Shown here: one piece after another, positions 56,368-64,000 of the stretch
Layout of the letters: every line of letters starts with the position of its first letter
Numbering within the stretch: position 1 is the first letter of the stretch
Origin: Methylococcaceae bacterium
GTDB taxonomy: Bacteria; Pseudomonadota; Gammaproteobacteria; Methylococcales; Methylococcaceae
Direction: 5' to 3'
Assembly: GCA_902810705.1 (NCBI GenBank)
Contig: CADDYU010000002.1
Coordinates: 1 to 64,000 of the forward strand
Length of the DNA stretch: 64,000 nt
Notes under the pieces: model-generated
The model's input: only the letters and a program-made list of their open reading frames with translations
Databases searched by the model: none
What the model was told of the DNA's origin: nothing
Translations under genes and position numbers: made by a program

Positions 56368-58083
56368 ATGCTAGTACACCTGAGTATTCGCGACTTGGCT
56401 GTCGTTGAGGCTTTGGATTTGGAGTTCGAGAGCGGTCTGACCGTACTCACGGGCGAAACTGGAGCCGGAAAATCCATTCTTCTTACGGCACTCGGATTGG
56501 CTTTAGGCGATCGGGCTGATTCGGGATTTATTCGACCTGGAGCAACTCGGGCCGAGATTAATCTAGCCTTTGACCTCATCGATAGTCCAGCGGCGATACA
56601 GTGGCTGAACGACAATGAATTAACCCAGGATAACGAATGTCTAATCCGTCGAATCATAGGACAGGACGGGCGTTCGAAAGCTTTCGTCAACGGCCGGCCG
56701 GTAACGCTACAGGCTTTGCAGGAACTAGGCGCGGGATTGGTGGAAATTCATGGGCAGCATGCCCACGTTCGGTTATTGAAGGCGGCGGAGCAACGCCGGC
56801 TGCTGGATGAGGCTGCTCAGAATCAGGTTTTGGTGATGCAGACCGAGGAGTTTTACCGACGCTGGCGAAGCCTCCGTGAGGAATTGGAACGGTGCGTCCT
56901 GGCCGCCAGGAATCAGGCATCCCGAGAAGAATTGCTGCGGTATCAAATCGAGGAATTGGAGCAGCACGACATCGCCGATCTTGATTATTCGGCTCTAGTC
57001 GAGGAGCATACCTTACAGGCGAACATCGGGAAAATTCTCGAGACCGGACAAAGCCAATTAAATACCCTCTACGAGGATGAGCATCGTTCCGTCACCGTCT
57101 GTTTGGCGCAAGCGATCCATGCTCTTGAGGATGTGTGTCAACTGGCTCCCGAGTTTCAGGGTGCTGTTGCAATATTAGGTGAGGCTCAGGTGCAGGTCAA
57201 AGAGGCGTCGCTGCAATTGCGCCGGGAGCTTGAGAGTCTAGAGGCCGACCCTAGCCGATTGGAGTGGCTAGAACTGCGTTTGGCGGACATTCACAGATTG
57301 GCCCGCAAGCATCAGCGGCGCCCTGAAGAATTGCCCGAGCATTTGAAAACACTTCGGGATGAGTTGGATGCTATCGCCCACAGCTCCGAAGTGGCTCAGG
57401 CCATTCGGGACGAATTCGAGCAAATAACTGCGGAATATAGACGAGCGGCCGAGGCTCTTTCGGAGCGGCGAAGGTCTGCCGCAATGATGTTGCAAGAGCG
57501 GATCTCATCGCTAATTCGAGATCTGGGTATGCCTCAAGGAAACCTACTGGTGCAGGTGCATTCTCTTGATGCAAAAGAACCCACCCCGCATGGCTTTGAT
57601 CAGGTCGAATTTCTTGTGAGCGCCAATCCCGGTTTGCCACCGCGCCCCTTGGCGAAAGTCGCCTCAGGGGGCGAATTATCGCGCATCAGCTTGGCCATTC
57701 AGGTGGCGGCAATCGATTCTAAGACGGCGCCCACCTTAATATTCGACGAAGTGGATACGGGCGTTGGCGGAAGAATCGCCGAGATCATCGGTCAGAAGTT
57801 ACGTCTTTTGGGACGAGAGGGGCGGCAGGTATTTTGCGTGACACATCTCCCGCAGGTTGCCGTACAAGGGCAGCATCACTTGCTTGTGGAGAAGGTCAGC
57901 CAGGGAGACGCGACTCAAACCTTCGTTCGGCCGTTATCTGGTACTGAACGGAAGCAGGAAGTGGCTCGCATGTTGGGAGGCATCCGTGTAACGCAGCAAA
58001 CTTTGGCGCATGCCGAGGAAATGTTAAGAATTGATGAATCTAAAGAAATAGGTGAATGTTGGAGTTATTTCGAAGTAAAGTAA
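56368..58083 (+). CDS. recN: DNA repair protein RecN
   Basis: RecN is an SMC-like ATPase acting early in double-strand break repair. The 571-residue protein has Walker A GETGAGKSI near residue 35, a long central coiled coil, and the C-terminal ABC signature LAKVASGGELSRISLAI, Walker B APTLIFDEVDTGVGG, and FCVTHLPQVAVQGQHH. ATG 56368 starts MLVHLSIRDLAVVEAL; nine upstream codons overlap the nadK end and were not used. The nadK-recN pair is usual in proteobacteria. Confidence 0.96.
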   Translation: MLVHLSIRDLAVVEALDLEFESGLTVLTGETGAGKSILLTALGLALGDRADSGFIRPGATRAEINLAFDLIDSPAAIQWLNDNELTQDNECLIRRIIGQDGRSKAFVNGRPVTLQALQELGAGLVEIHGQHAHVRLLKAAEQRRLLDEAAQNQVLVMQTEEFYRRWRSLREELERCVLAARNQASREELLRYQIEELEQHDIADLDYSALVEEHTLQANIGKILETGQSQLNTLYEDEHRSVTVCLAQAIHALEDVCQLAPEFQGAVAILGEAQVQVKEASLQLRRELESLEADPSRLEWLELRLADIHRLARKHQRRPEELPEHLKTLRDELDAIAHSSEVAQAIRDEFEQITAEYRRAAEALSERRRSAAMMLQERISSLIRDLGMPQGNLLVQVHSLDAKEPTPHGFDQVEFLVSANPGLPPRPLAKVASGGELSRISLAIQVAAIDSKTAPTLIFDEVDTGVGGRIAEIIGQKLRLLGREGRQVFCVTHLPQVAVQGQHHLLVEKVSQGDATQTFVRPLSGTERKQEVARMLGGIRVTQQTLAHAEEMLRIDESKEIGECWSYFEVK

Positions 58084-58340
58084 GGAAATTAATCCGTTCC
58101 GCGAGGCAATATATTCAGGTTGTTGCGAATGACCCAAATGTTTACGGTACTCTTTACTTGGTACAAATATGGAGTTTGCTCGCTACGCTCGCTACAAATG
58201 AAGAGGCGTGGAACCAATGTTTAGAAGGGTGGTCTACTTGCGACAGTGAACTGCTAAAGCGTAGCAAACCTAATTCTAAAGTGAGATCGGATGATATCCT
58301 GATAGTATTATCGAATTATATTATAAAAGGTCGGATTTAG
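58056..58340 (+). CDS. possible small protein overlapping the end of recN
   Basis: A 94-codon frame ([19 protein letters not shown] onward, ending [12 protein letters not shown]) overlaps recN by 28 bases. It has no recognised domain and only a weak ribosome site (AGGTGA directly before ATG). The stretch includes the repeated GCTCGCTAC. It may be simple leader sequence before ftsH. Reported only because it fills most of the gap. Confidence 0.25.
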   Translation: MLELFRSKVRKLIRSARQYIQVVANDPNVYGTLYLVQIWSLLATLATNEEAWNQCLEGWSTCDSELLKRSKPNSKVRSDDILIVLSNYIIKGRI

Positions 58341-58360
58341 TCCGGCGAGGAAGTGAAATC

Positions 58361-60283
58361 GTGAATGATATGCTAAAAAATATTATCTTATGGATCGTCA
58401 TCGCAGTTGTGCTGATGTCGGTATTCAACAACTTCGGTTCCCGCAAATCGGTGGATTCGACCATGTCCTATTCACAGTTCATTGGAGCTGTGAAAGAAGG
58501 ACAAGTGAAGCAAGTTAACATAGAGGGCTCGCTGATTCGGGGCATCCTTAGTACAGGTGAAAAATTCACGACTTACAGCCCTCCGGAAGATCCGCATCTC
58601 GTGGACGACTTGTTGGAAAATCACGTAGAAATTAAAGCGCAGCCGCCTGAGTCACAGTCGTTGCTGATGCAGATTTTTATTTCTTGGTTTCCAATGTTGC
58701 TTCTCATTGCAGTCTGGATCTTCTTCATGCGACAGATGCAAGGAGGAGCGGGTGGCAGAGGAGCGATGTCCTTCGGTAAGAGCCGAGCGCGCCTTATCGA
58801 GGAGGACCAGGTAAAAGTAACATTTGCTGATGTTGCTGGGGTTGAAGAAGCCAAGGAAGACGTACAGGAAATGGTGGATTTCTTGAAGGATCCTAGCAAA
58901 TTTCAAAAATTAGGCGGAAAAATTCCCCGTGGCGCCCTCATGGTAGGCCCTCCGGGTACGGGCAAGACCTTGTTGGCGCGTGCCATCGCGGGCGAAGCTA
59001 GAGTGCCTTTCTTCTCGATTTCCGGTTCCGATTTCGTGGAGATGTTCGTGGGCGTCGGTGCCTCTCGGGTTCGGGATATGTTCGAGCAGGCGAAAAAGAA
59101 TGCACCATGCATCATTTTTATCGATGAAATTGATGCTGTAGGTCGTCATCGCGGAGCAGGTCTAGGCGGTGGTCATGACGAGCGTGAACAGACTCTTAAT
59201 CAATTGCTCGTTGAAATGGATGGCTTCGAAGGAAATGAAGGTATCATTGTTATTGCAGCTACGAATCGCCCGGACGTTTTGGATCCCGCGTTATTAAGGC
59301 CCGGTCGGTTTGACCGTCAAATCGTTGTTGGCTTGCCAGATGTTCGTGGACGCGAACAAATATTGAAAGTCCATATGAAGCGGGTACCCATTGCCGCCAA
59401 TGTGGAAGTCGAATACCTAGCGCGCGGCACCCCCGGCTTCTCCGGCGCGGATCTTGCAAATCTTGTCAACGAAGCCGCCCTGTTCGCCGCCCGCAAGAAC
59501 AAGCGGCAAGTCGACATGGAAGACTTCGAAAAGGCCAAAGATAAGATCCTGATGGGCGTCGAACGTAAGTCCATGGTTATGAGCGATGAGGAAAAGCAAC
59601 TTACTGCCTACCACGAGGCGGGGCATGCTATCGTTGGCCGCCTAGTGCCTGAGCATGACCCGGTCTACAAGGTCAGCATCATGCCACGTGGCCGAGCTCT
59701 TGGCATCACCATGTTCTTACCCGAGCGAGATCAATATAGTGCAAGCAAACAAAAATTGGAAAGTCAGATCTCCAGCTTGTTCGGAGGGCGAATTGCCGAG
59801 GAGATAGTGTTTGGAAAAGACAAAGTCACTACCGGTGCTCAAAACGACATTGAACGCGCGACGAATATCGCCCGAAATATGGTGACCCGGTGGGGATTGT
59901 CAGAACGGCTGGGACCTCTAGCTTACAGTGAAGAGGAAGGCGAGGTATTTCTTGGTCGATCGGTAACTAAACACAAGATGGTTTCCGAAGAAACAGCTCA
60001 CCTAATCGATGAAGAGATCAGATCGGTTATCGATCGAAATTATGAGCGATCGGAAAGAATGCTGCGAGAAAATCTGGAGAAGCTTCATTTAATGGCTGAA
60101 GCTTTAATCAAATATGAGACCATTGATCGTTTCCAAATTGATGACATCATGGAGGGTAGAATTCCACGCCCGCCACAGAGCTGGGAGGAGACGCCTCCAA
60201 GCGGAGGTGCCACAGAATTAGAACCGAAGGAAGTCAAGCCTAAGGGAGCAGGAGGGATAGGGAAAGCCGCAGAACAGCATTAG
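58361..60283 (+). CDS. ftsH: ATP-dependent zinc metalloprotease FtsH
   Basis: FtsH is the essential membrane AAA+ protease. The 640-residue protein has two transmembrane segments (about 7-23 and 104-123), Walker A GPPGTGKT at 196-203, Walker [12 protein letters not shown] at about 251-261, and the zinc motif HEAGH at 418-422. The start is GTG 58361 after GAGGAA; ATG 58370 (MLKNIILW) is a close second choice and agrees with the E. coli N terminus. It closely resembles canonical gammaproteobacterial FtsH, unlike the one at the left end. In many relatives ftsH is followed by folP and glmM; folP is absent here. Confidence 0.97.
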   Translation: MNDMLKNIILWIVIAVVLMSVFNNFGSRKSVDSTMSYSQFIGAVKEGQVKQVNIEGSLIRGILSTGEKFTTYSPPEDPHLVDDLLENHVEIKAQPPESQSLLMQIFISWFPMLLLIAVWIFFMRQMQGGAGGRGAMSFGKSRARLIEEDQVKVTFADVAGVEEAKEDVQEMVDFLKDPSKFQKLGGKIPRGALMVGPPGTGKTLLARAIAGEARVPFFSISGSDFVEMFVGVGASRVRDMFEQAKKNAPCIIFIDEIDAVGRHRGAGLGGGHDEREQTLNQLLVEMDGFEGNEGIIVIAATNRPDVLDPALLRPGRFDRQIVVGLPDVRGREQILKVHMKRVPIAANVEVEYLARGTPGFSGADLANLVNEAALFAARKNKRQVDMEDFEKAKDKILMGVERKSMVMSDEEKQLTAYHEAGHAIVGRLVPEHDPVYKVSIMPRGRALGITMFLPERDQYSASKQKLESQISSLFGGRIAEEIVFGKDKVTTGAQNDIERATNIARNMVTRWGLSERLGPLAYSEEEGEVFLGRSVTKHKMVSEETAHLIDEEIRSVIDRNYERSERMLRENLEKLHLMAEALIKYETIDRFQIDDIMEGRIPRPPQSWEETPPSGGATELEPKEVKPKGAGGIGKAAEQH

Positions 60284-60323
60284 ATTTCCTACATTTTTAT
60301 TAGTTATTGCCAACACTCAATTA

Positions 60324-60354
60324 GCCCCTGCCATCTTGGCAGGGGCTTCCTTTT
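60324..60354 (+). terminator. rho-independent terminator after ftsH
   Basis: A perfect 10-bp stem (GCCCCTGCCA at 60324-60333 with its complement at 60337-60346), three-base loop, then TTCCTTTT. It lies 41 bases after the ftsH stop, so glmM is transcribed separately. Confidence 0.85.
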
Positions 60355-60460
60355 GAGGGCTATAAATGATTCTAAAGGGAGAAAGCATCTAAATGTCTTC
60401 TATCGCTGCCTGTTAAAAGATGTTTATGGTGGAAGTAAACTGGTCTTGTTCAGGAAAAAA

Positions 60461-61804
60461 ATGAAAAGAATTTATTTTGGTACCGATGGTATTCGAGGGC
60501 GAGTTGGCGAATACCCAATTACTCCTGATTTTATGTTAAAGCTTGGGTGGGCAGCTGGTCGGGTTTTTGCCCGTGAAGGCTCGCAACAAAGCGTCTTAAT
60601 CGGAAAAGATACACGCATATCTGGATACATGTTTGAGTCCGCTTTAGAGGCGGGTTTATCCGCCGCTGGAGTAAATACTTTGCTTTTAGGGCCCATGCCA
60701 ACTCCAGCAGTTGCCTATCTTACTCGAACATTCAGAGCGCAAGCGGGAATCGTTATTAGTGCCTCGCATAATCCACATTATGACAATGGAATAAAGTTTT
60801 TTGGCTCAGATGGAATGAAGCTCCCCGATACTGTCGAGGCACTCATCGAGGATGAGTTAGACCAGAAAATAACGACTGTAAATTCAGAACGAATAGGTAA
60901 AGCACTCCGCATGACGGATGCCGCAGGGCGCTACATAGAGTTTTGTAAAAGTACAATTCCAGCAAAAATAGATTTTAGTGGCACAAAGATAGTTATTGAT
61001 TGTGCTCATGGCTCGACTTATCACATCGCTCCTCATGTATTTGAGGAAATAGGAGCAACTGTGATAGCCATAGGCGCCCAGCCTAATGGTCTCAATATTA
61101 ACGATGAGGTAGGGGCTACTAAGCCAGATAGGTTAGTTCGAACTGTACTTGATGAGAGAGCAGATTTTGGAATAGCTTTGGACGGTGATGGTGATCGGCT
61201 CATTATGGTTGATCACAAGGGCAATATCGTAGATGGGGATGAAACTTTATACATTATTGCAACATCACGGCGTGATAAGGGAGAGCTTTATGGACCGGTT
61301 GTCGGCACTCAAATGAGCAACTTTGGCCTTGAGCATGCCTTAGAAGCCTTGGGAATTGAATTTAAGCGGGCGGCTGTCGGTGATCGATATGTTATGGAAA
61401 TGATGCTTCGTAATAATAGCACTCTGGGAGGAGAAAGTTCCGGGCATATTATCTGTAGGGATAAAATCGCCACGGGTGATGGTATTATTTCAGCCTTGCA
61501 AGTAATGGAGGTAATGTATAATACGGGAAAGACTTTATATGAACTTAAAGAGGGCATGCAGAAGTATCCTCAGTGTTTGATTAATGTTAGTATCAAGGAA
61601 AAGGTTGATTTAGATAAAATTGAATCAATCCAAAAGGTAAAGAGTGAAATACAGCGCGAATTAAAGGGTGGTGGACGCGTGCTGCTCCGGTCTTCCGGCA
61701 CGGAGCCTTTAGTTAGAATTATGGTCGAGGGTATTGATGCTCAACAGATTCGTGCCATGGCAGCTCGTTTAGCGAGCACTGTGTCGGAAGTGCTTGCAGC
61801 TTAA
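60461..61804 (+). CDS. glmM: phosphoglucosamine mutase
   Basis: GlmM converts glucosamine 6-phosphate to glucosamine 1-phosphate for UDP-GlcNAc. The 447-residue protein shows [13 protein letters not shown], the phosphoserine loop [20 protein letters not shown], the metal loop [13 protein letters not shown], and the C-terminal [18 protein letters not shown] 60461 follows CAGGAAAAAA. Codon use is clearly more A/T-rich than in the left half of the window, especially in the last third. Confidence 0.95.
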   Translation: MKRIYFGTDGIRGRVGEYPITPDFMLKLGWAAGRVFAREGSQQSVLIGKDTRISGYMFESALEAGLSAAGVNTLLLGPMPTPAVAYLTRTFRAQAGIVISASHNPHYDNGIKFFGSDGMKLPDTVEALIEDELDQKITTVNSERIGKALRMTDAAGRYIEFCKSTIPAKIDFSGTKIVIDCAHGSTYHIAPHVFEEIGATVIAIGAQPNGLNINDEVGATKPDRLVRTVLDERADFGIALDGDGDRLIMVDHKGNIVDGDETLYIIATSRRDKGELYGPVVGTQMSNFGLEHALEALGIEFKRAAVGDRYVMEMMLRNNSTLGGESSGHIICRDKIATGDGIISALQVMEVMYNTGKTLYELKEGMQKYPQCLINVSIKEKVDLDKIESIQKVKSEIQRELKGGGRVLLRSSGTEPLVRIMVEGIDAQQIRAMAARLASTVSEVLAA

Positions 61805-61847
61805 GTGCTAGGAATTAAGCCACAGTGCCGTCAAATGAGGTAATCAT

Positions 61848-62030
61848 ATGAAGAAGCTGAGTGTGCTCGAGATTCAAACAATGATGGTACGAACGTTCTT
61901 GAGACTAATCCCATATACACAGGGCCGTTTTGGACGAGCTTTGTGGAAGTTGCTTGTGAATAGAAGTCGAGTTGCCCATAAAGAAAGAAACATTGGTGAC
62001 ACTTCAATTGTTTTCATAGGATCAGTCTAG
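61848..62030 (+). CDS. candidate small basic protein, 60 residues, unknown
   Basis: The frame starts MKKLSVLEIQTMMVRTFLRL and ends in IVFIGSV. ATG 61848 has GAGGTAA seven bases upstream. The product is basic (RGRFGRALWKLLVNRSRVAHK region) with no signal or membrane helix. It lies between glmM and hfq on the same strand. I know no homologue; the good ribosome site is the main support. Confidence 0.4.
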   Translation: MKKLSVLEIQTMMVRTFLRLIPYTQGRFGRALWKLLVNRSRVAHKERNIGDTSIVFIGSV

Positions 62031-62105
62031 TATAGAGCCTAAGGAAAACTATAAAGGGAATCATTAAATCCGATTGGCAAATTGGCCAAATATCTTGTTG
62101 TAGTA

Positions 62106-62144
62106 TTGGTCATGCTGACAAAAATAGGTTATACGGCCTATACT
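62106..62144 (+). promoter_or_regulatory. candidate sigma-70 promoter(s) of hfq
   Basis: Two overlapping matches are present: TTGGTC (62106) with TTATAC (62129) at 17 bases, and CTGACA (62115) with TATACT (62139) at 18 bases. Either would give a very short leader before the strong AAGGAG site of hfq. Confidence 0.45.
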
Positions 62145-62160
62145 AATAAGGAGAAATAAA

Positions 62161-62406
62161 ATGTCAAAAGGGCAGAACTTGCAAGATCCTTTTCTGAATA
62201 CTTTAAGAAAAGAGCATATTCCAGTATCAATTTACCTTGTTAACGGTATTAAGTTGCAGGGAAAGGTGGACTCATTTGATCAGTATGTGATAATACTTAA
62301 AAATACTGTAAGTCAAATGGTTTATAAGCACGCGATTTCTACTATTGTTCCAGCACGCCAAGTCCGTTTGCCACATGCCCAGGAGGGCTTTGAAGAAGAA
62401 ACATAG
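62161..62406 (+). CDS. hfq: RNA chaperone Hfq
   Basis: Hfq is the hexameric Sm-like protein that pairs small RNAs with mRNAs. The 81-residue product has the Sm1 region [26 protein letters not shown], with [12 protein letters not shown], and the Sm2 motif [12 protein letters not shown]. The C-terminal tail is very short. A strong AAGGAG ribosome site precedes the ATG. It is followed by hflX, the usual neighbour. Confidence 0.97.
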   Translation: MSKGQNLQDPFLNTLRKEHIPVSIYLVNGIKLQGKVDSFDQYVIILKNTVSQMVYKHAISTIVPARQVRLPHAQEGFEEET

Positions 62407-62462
62407 CTGTGCTGCCTCATGCAACATGTTCAATAAAAGTGTAATTTTGGAGCACGTAATTC

Positions 62463-63740
62463 TTGTTTAAAAATACAAAGACGAGTGAGCGAGCCGTTTT
62501 GGTTCAGGTTGCAGAGCAAAGTGCTACTGAATCTTTGACGGAATTACGCGAGTTGGCGCTGTCAGCAGGGGCAAATCCGATAGCCGCACTTGTAGGGAAA
62601 AAACGATCAATAAATTCTCGACACTTTATTGGTAAAGGCAAGTTGGATGAACTCCTAAGGCTTGTTAAGGAGCGCGAGGCTGACATTGTTCTTTTTGATA
62701 ATGTCCTTAGCCCAAGCCAAGAACGCAATCTTGAGGAGGTGTTGGGTGTCAGAGTGGTTGACCGCACAGATCTAATCCTCGATATTTTTGCCCAGCGTGC
62801 GCAGACCTTTGAAGGAAAGCTTCAGGTAGAGCTTGCTCAGCTTAGGCGTCTTGCTTCCCGATTGGTAGGTGGCTGGACCCATTTGGAGCGTCAGAAGGGT
62901 GGAATAGGTTTGCGCGGTCCCGGCGAAACGCAGTTGGAAACTGACAAGCGACTAATTACCAAACGCTTAATCCAAATCCAAAAGCGGCTAGATAAGGTTG
63001 AAAAACAGCGCTCTCAAGGACGCATTGCCAGACGGCGCGTCGAGTTACCCGTAGTTGGGCTCATAGGTTATACAAATGCGGGAAAATCTACTTTGTTCAA
63101 CGTCTTGACTGATTCCGACGTGTATGCGGCCGATCAGTTGTTCGCCACCTTAGATCCTACGCTTCGACGTCTTTCGTTAACGCCAGCGCTATCTTTGGTT
63201 CTTGCTGACACGGTGGGTTTTATCCGCCATTTGCCTCATGAATTAATTGCCGCTTTTCGCTCAACCCTTCAGGAAACTGTTGAAGCCAATTTGCTGTTGC
63301 ATGTTGTCGATGCCACTGATGAGAGGATCGAGGAAACGATCGAGGAAGTAGACCGAGTGCTTCAGGAAATAGGTGCGGATGAGGCCAATCGCATCCTAAT
63401 ATTCAACAAAATCGATAGGCTTGAGGGTGTAGAACCTCGTATTGAGAGAAACGCGCAAGGGTTGCCCAGCAAAATATGGCTCTCAGCAGTAACCGGTGCT
63501 GGTCTTCCTGTATTGTTGGATGCTTTGCGAGAATATTTCTGTGGCTCGATGATTCGCCGGACAGTACATTTAATGGCGTCCGAAGCGGCCCTAAGAGGCA
63601 GGCTTTATGGGGCTGCCAGAGTTGTCAAGGAAGAGAACGACGGGAAAGGAGGGTGGACAATGGATATCGAAGTTTCTCCAGGGGAGATAGCTTTTCTAAA
63701 GGAGTTGGAATCTGCGCGTATCAGAAATCAATCCCAGTAG
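62463..63740 (+). CDS. hflX: GTPase HflX (ribosome-splitting factor)
   Basis: HflX is a ribosome-associated GTPase that splits stalled ribosomes under heat stress. The 425-residue protein has the N-terminal HflX domain (KRSINSRHFIGKGKLDEL, FDNVLSPSQERNLEE), the glycine-rich GGIGLRGPGETQLETDKR, G1 GYTNAGKSTLF, the G3 DTVGFIRHLP and G4 FNKIDRLEGV. The start is TTG 62463 with GGAGC upstream; no ATG is available before the conserved region. hflK and hflC, which often follow, are not present in the remaining 260 bases. Confidence 0.94.
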   Translation: MFKNTKTSERAVLVQVAEQSATESLTELRELALSAGANPIAALVGKKRSINSRHFIGKGKLDELLRLVKEREADIVLFDNVLSPSQERNLEEVLGVRVVDRTDLILDIFAQRAQTFEGKLQVELAQLRRLASRLVGGWTHLERQKGGIGLRGPGETQLETDKRLITKRLIQIQKRLDKVEKQRSQGRIARRRVELPVVGLIGYTNAGKSTLFNVLTDSDVYAADQLFATLDPTLRRLSLTPALSLVLADTVGFIRHLPHELIAAFRSTLQETVEANLLLHVVDATDERIEETIEEVDRVLQEIGADEANRILIFNKIDRLEGVEPRIERNAQGLPSKIWLSAVTGAGLPVLLDALREYFCGSMIRRTVHLMASEAALRGRLYGAARVVKEENDGKGGWTMDIEVSPGEIAFLKELESARIRNQSQ

Positions 63741-64000
63741 GAGCAGGCTGCGTGCAGTGACTTCTTCTGATATCTCTTAAGATTAAAGAGACCATTACGA
63801 AGAGGGAATAAAATACACGGGGAGCGGGAGACAAGAGGAGGGCTCCGGTAGTTCAGGATGGATTATTCGAGCAGAGGGAACAGTTCTTACCGCTGCGCAA
63901 GCCGGCTTTGTTCAGCCCTCGATCCCAAGGATTGCGTTGATAAGTGATGGAGCCTCTTGTTTACTGCCGTCTGTCCGTGGAAGCTGAAGCTAAAGTTTAA
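63741..64000. other. 3' flank without a supported gene
   Basis: No complete gene is visible. A short frame on the plus strand from about 63785 reads, without a start codon, GSGSSGWIIRAEGTVLTAAQ and stops at about 63987; it recalls the N-terminal part of a trypsin-like domain but lacks the catalytic histidine. No terminator was found. Confidence 0.35.

Overview
The window reads as chromosomal DNA of a gammaproteobacterial methanotroph. The best clues are a ribulose monophosphate pair, 3-hexulose-6-phosphate synthase (9540-10181) and 6-phospho-3-hexuloisomerase (10183-10716), which closely resemble what I recall of the Methylococcus proteins, and a complete NAD-dependent molybdenum formate dehydrogenase cluster in the order fdsG-B-A-C-D (40902-47041). 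A Methylococcus/Methylocaldum-like origin fits these genes and the mostly G+C-rich codon use. The genus is an inference; no rRNA gene or tRNA was seen.

Left part (1-16.4 kb). A truncated FtsH-family protease is followed by a tight pcnB-folK-panB-panC-apbE run, a lytic transglycosylase (mltB), a YieH-like HAD phosphatase, an exported protein with four ETGVAKYLK-type repeats, and the two RuMP genes with a clear terminator. A decayed IS481-family element with matching ends follows. On the minus strand come citrate synthase, a VanX-like dipeptidase and an MgtC-like protein. Then rpe and gph lead into the trpE-G-D-C operon (to 20.5 kb).

Middle part (20.8-40.6 kb). An inositol-phosphatase-family gene precedes tamA-tamB. 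tamB carries three copies of a short palindromic repeat that is translated in two different reading frames. Next are a membrane-anchored WD40-type protein, about 1 kb of mostly non-coding DNA, a YgdD-type membrane protein, a polyphosphate kinase 2, and two decayed genes: a sugar-binding-like remnant and a frame-shifted SpoU methyltransferase. cbpA-cbpM, trxC, a Kef/YbaL-type antiporter and a phospholipase D-VTT fusion with an exonuclease-type partner complete this part.

Right part (40.9-64 kb). The formate dehydrogenase cluster converges on a minus-strand heat-shock series hrcA-grpE-dnaK-dnaJ, followed by dapB and ggt. That series has a textbook sigma-70 promoter and a CIRCE operator in front of hrcA. 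On the plus strand nadK-recN, a full ftsH, glmM, hfq and hflX follow. Coding DNA becomes visibly richer in A+T from ftsH onward.

The genes join C1 metabolism (formaldehyde fixation by HPS/PHI, formate oxidation to NADH by Fds) with central pathways (citrate synthase, Rpe, Trp, pantothenate, folate, lysine/peptidoglycan precursors) and protein quality control (two FtsH, DnaK system, CbpA, HflX). The most unusual observation is the in-gene mobile-looking repeat in tamB. Several pseudogenes and a relic insertion sequence show past decay in the region.
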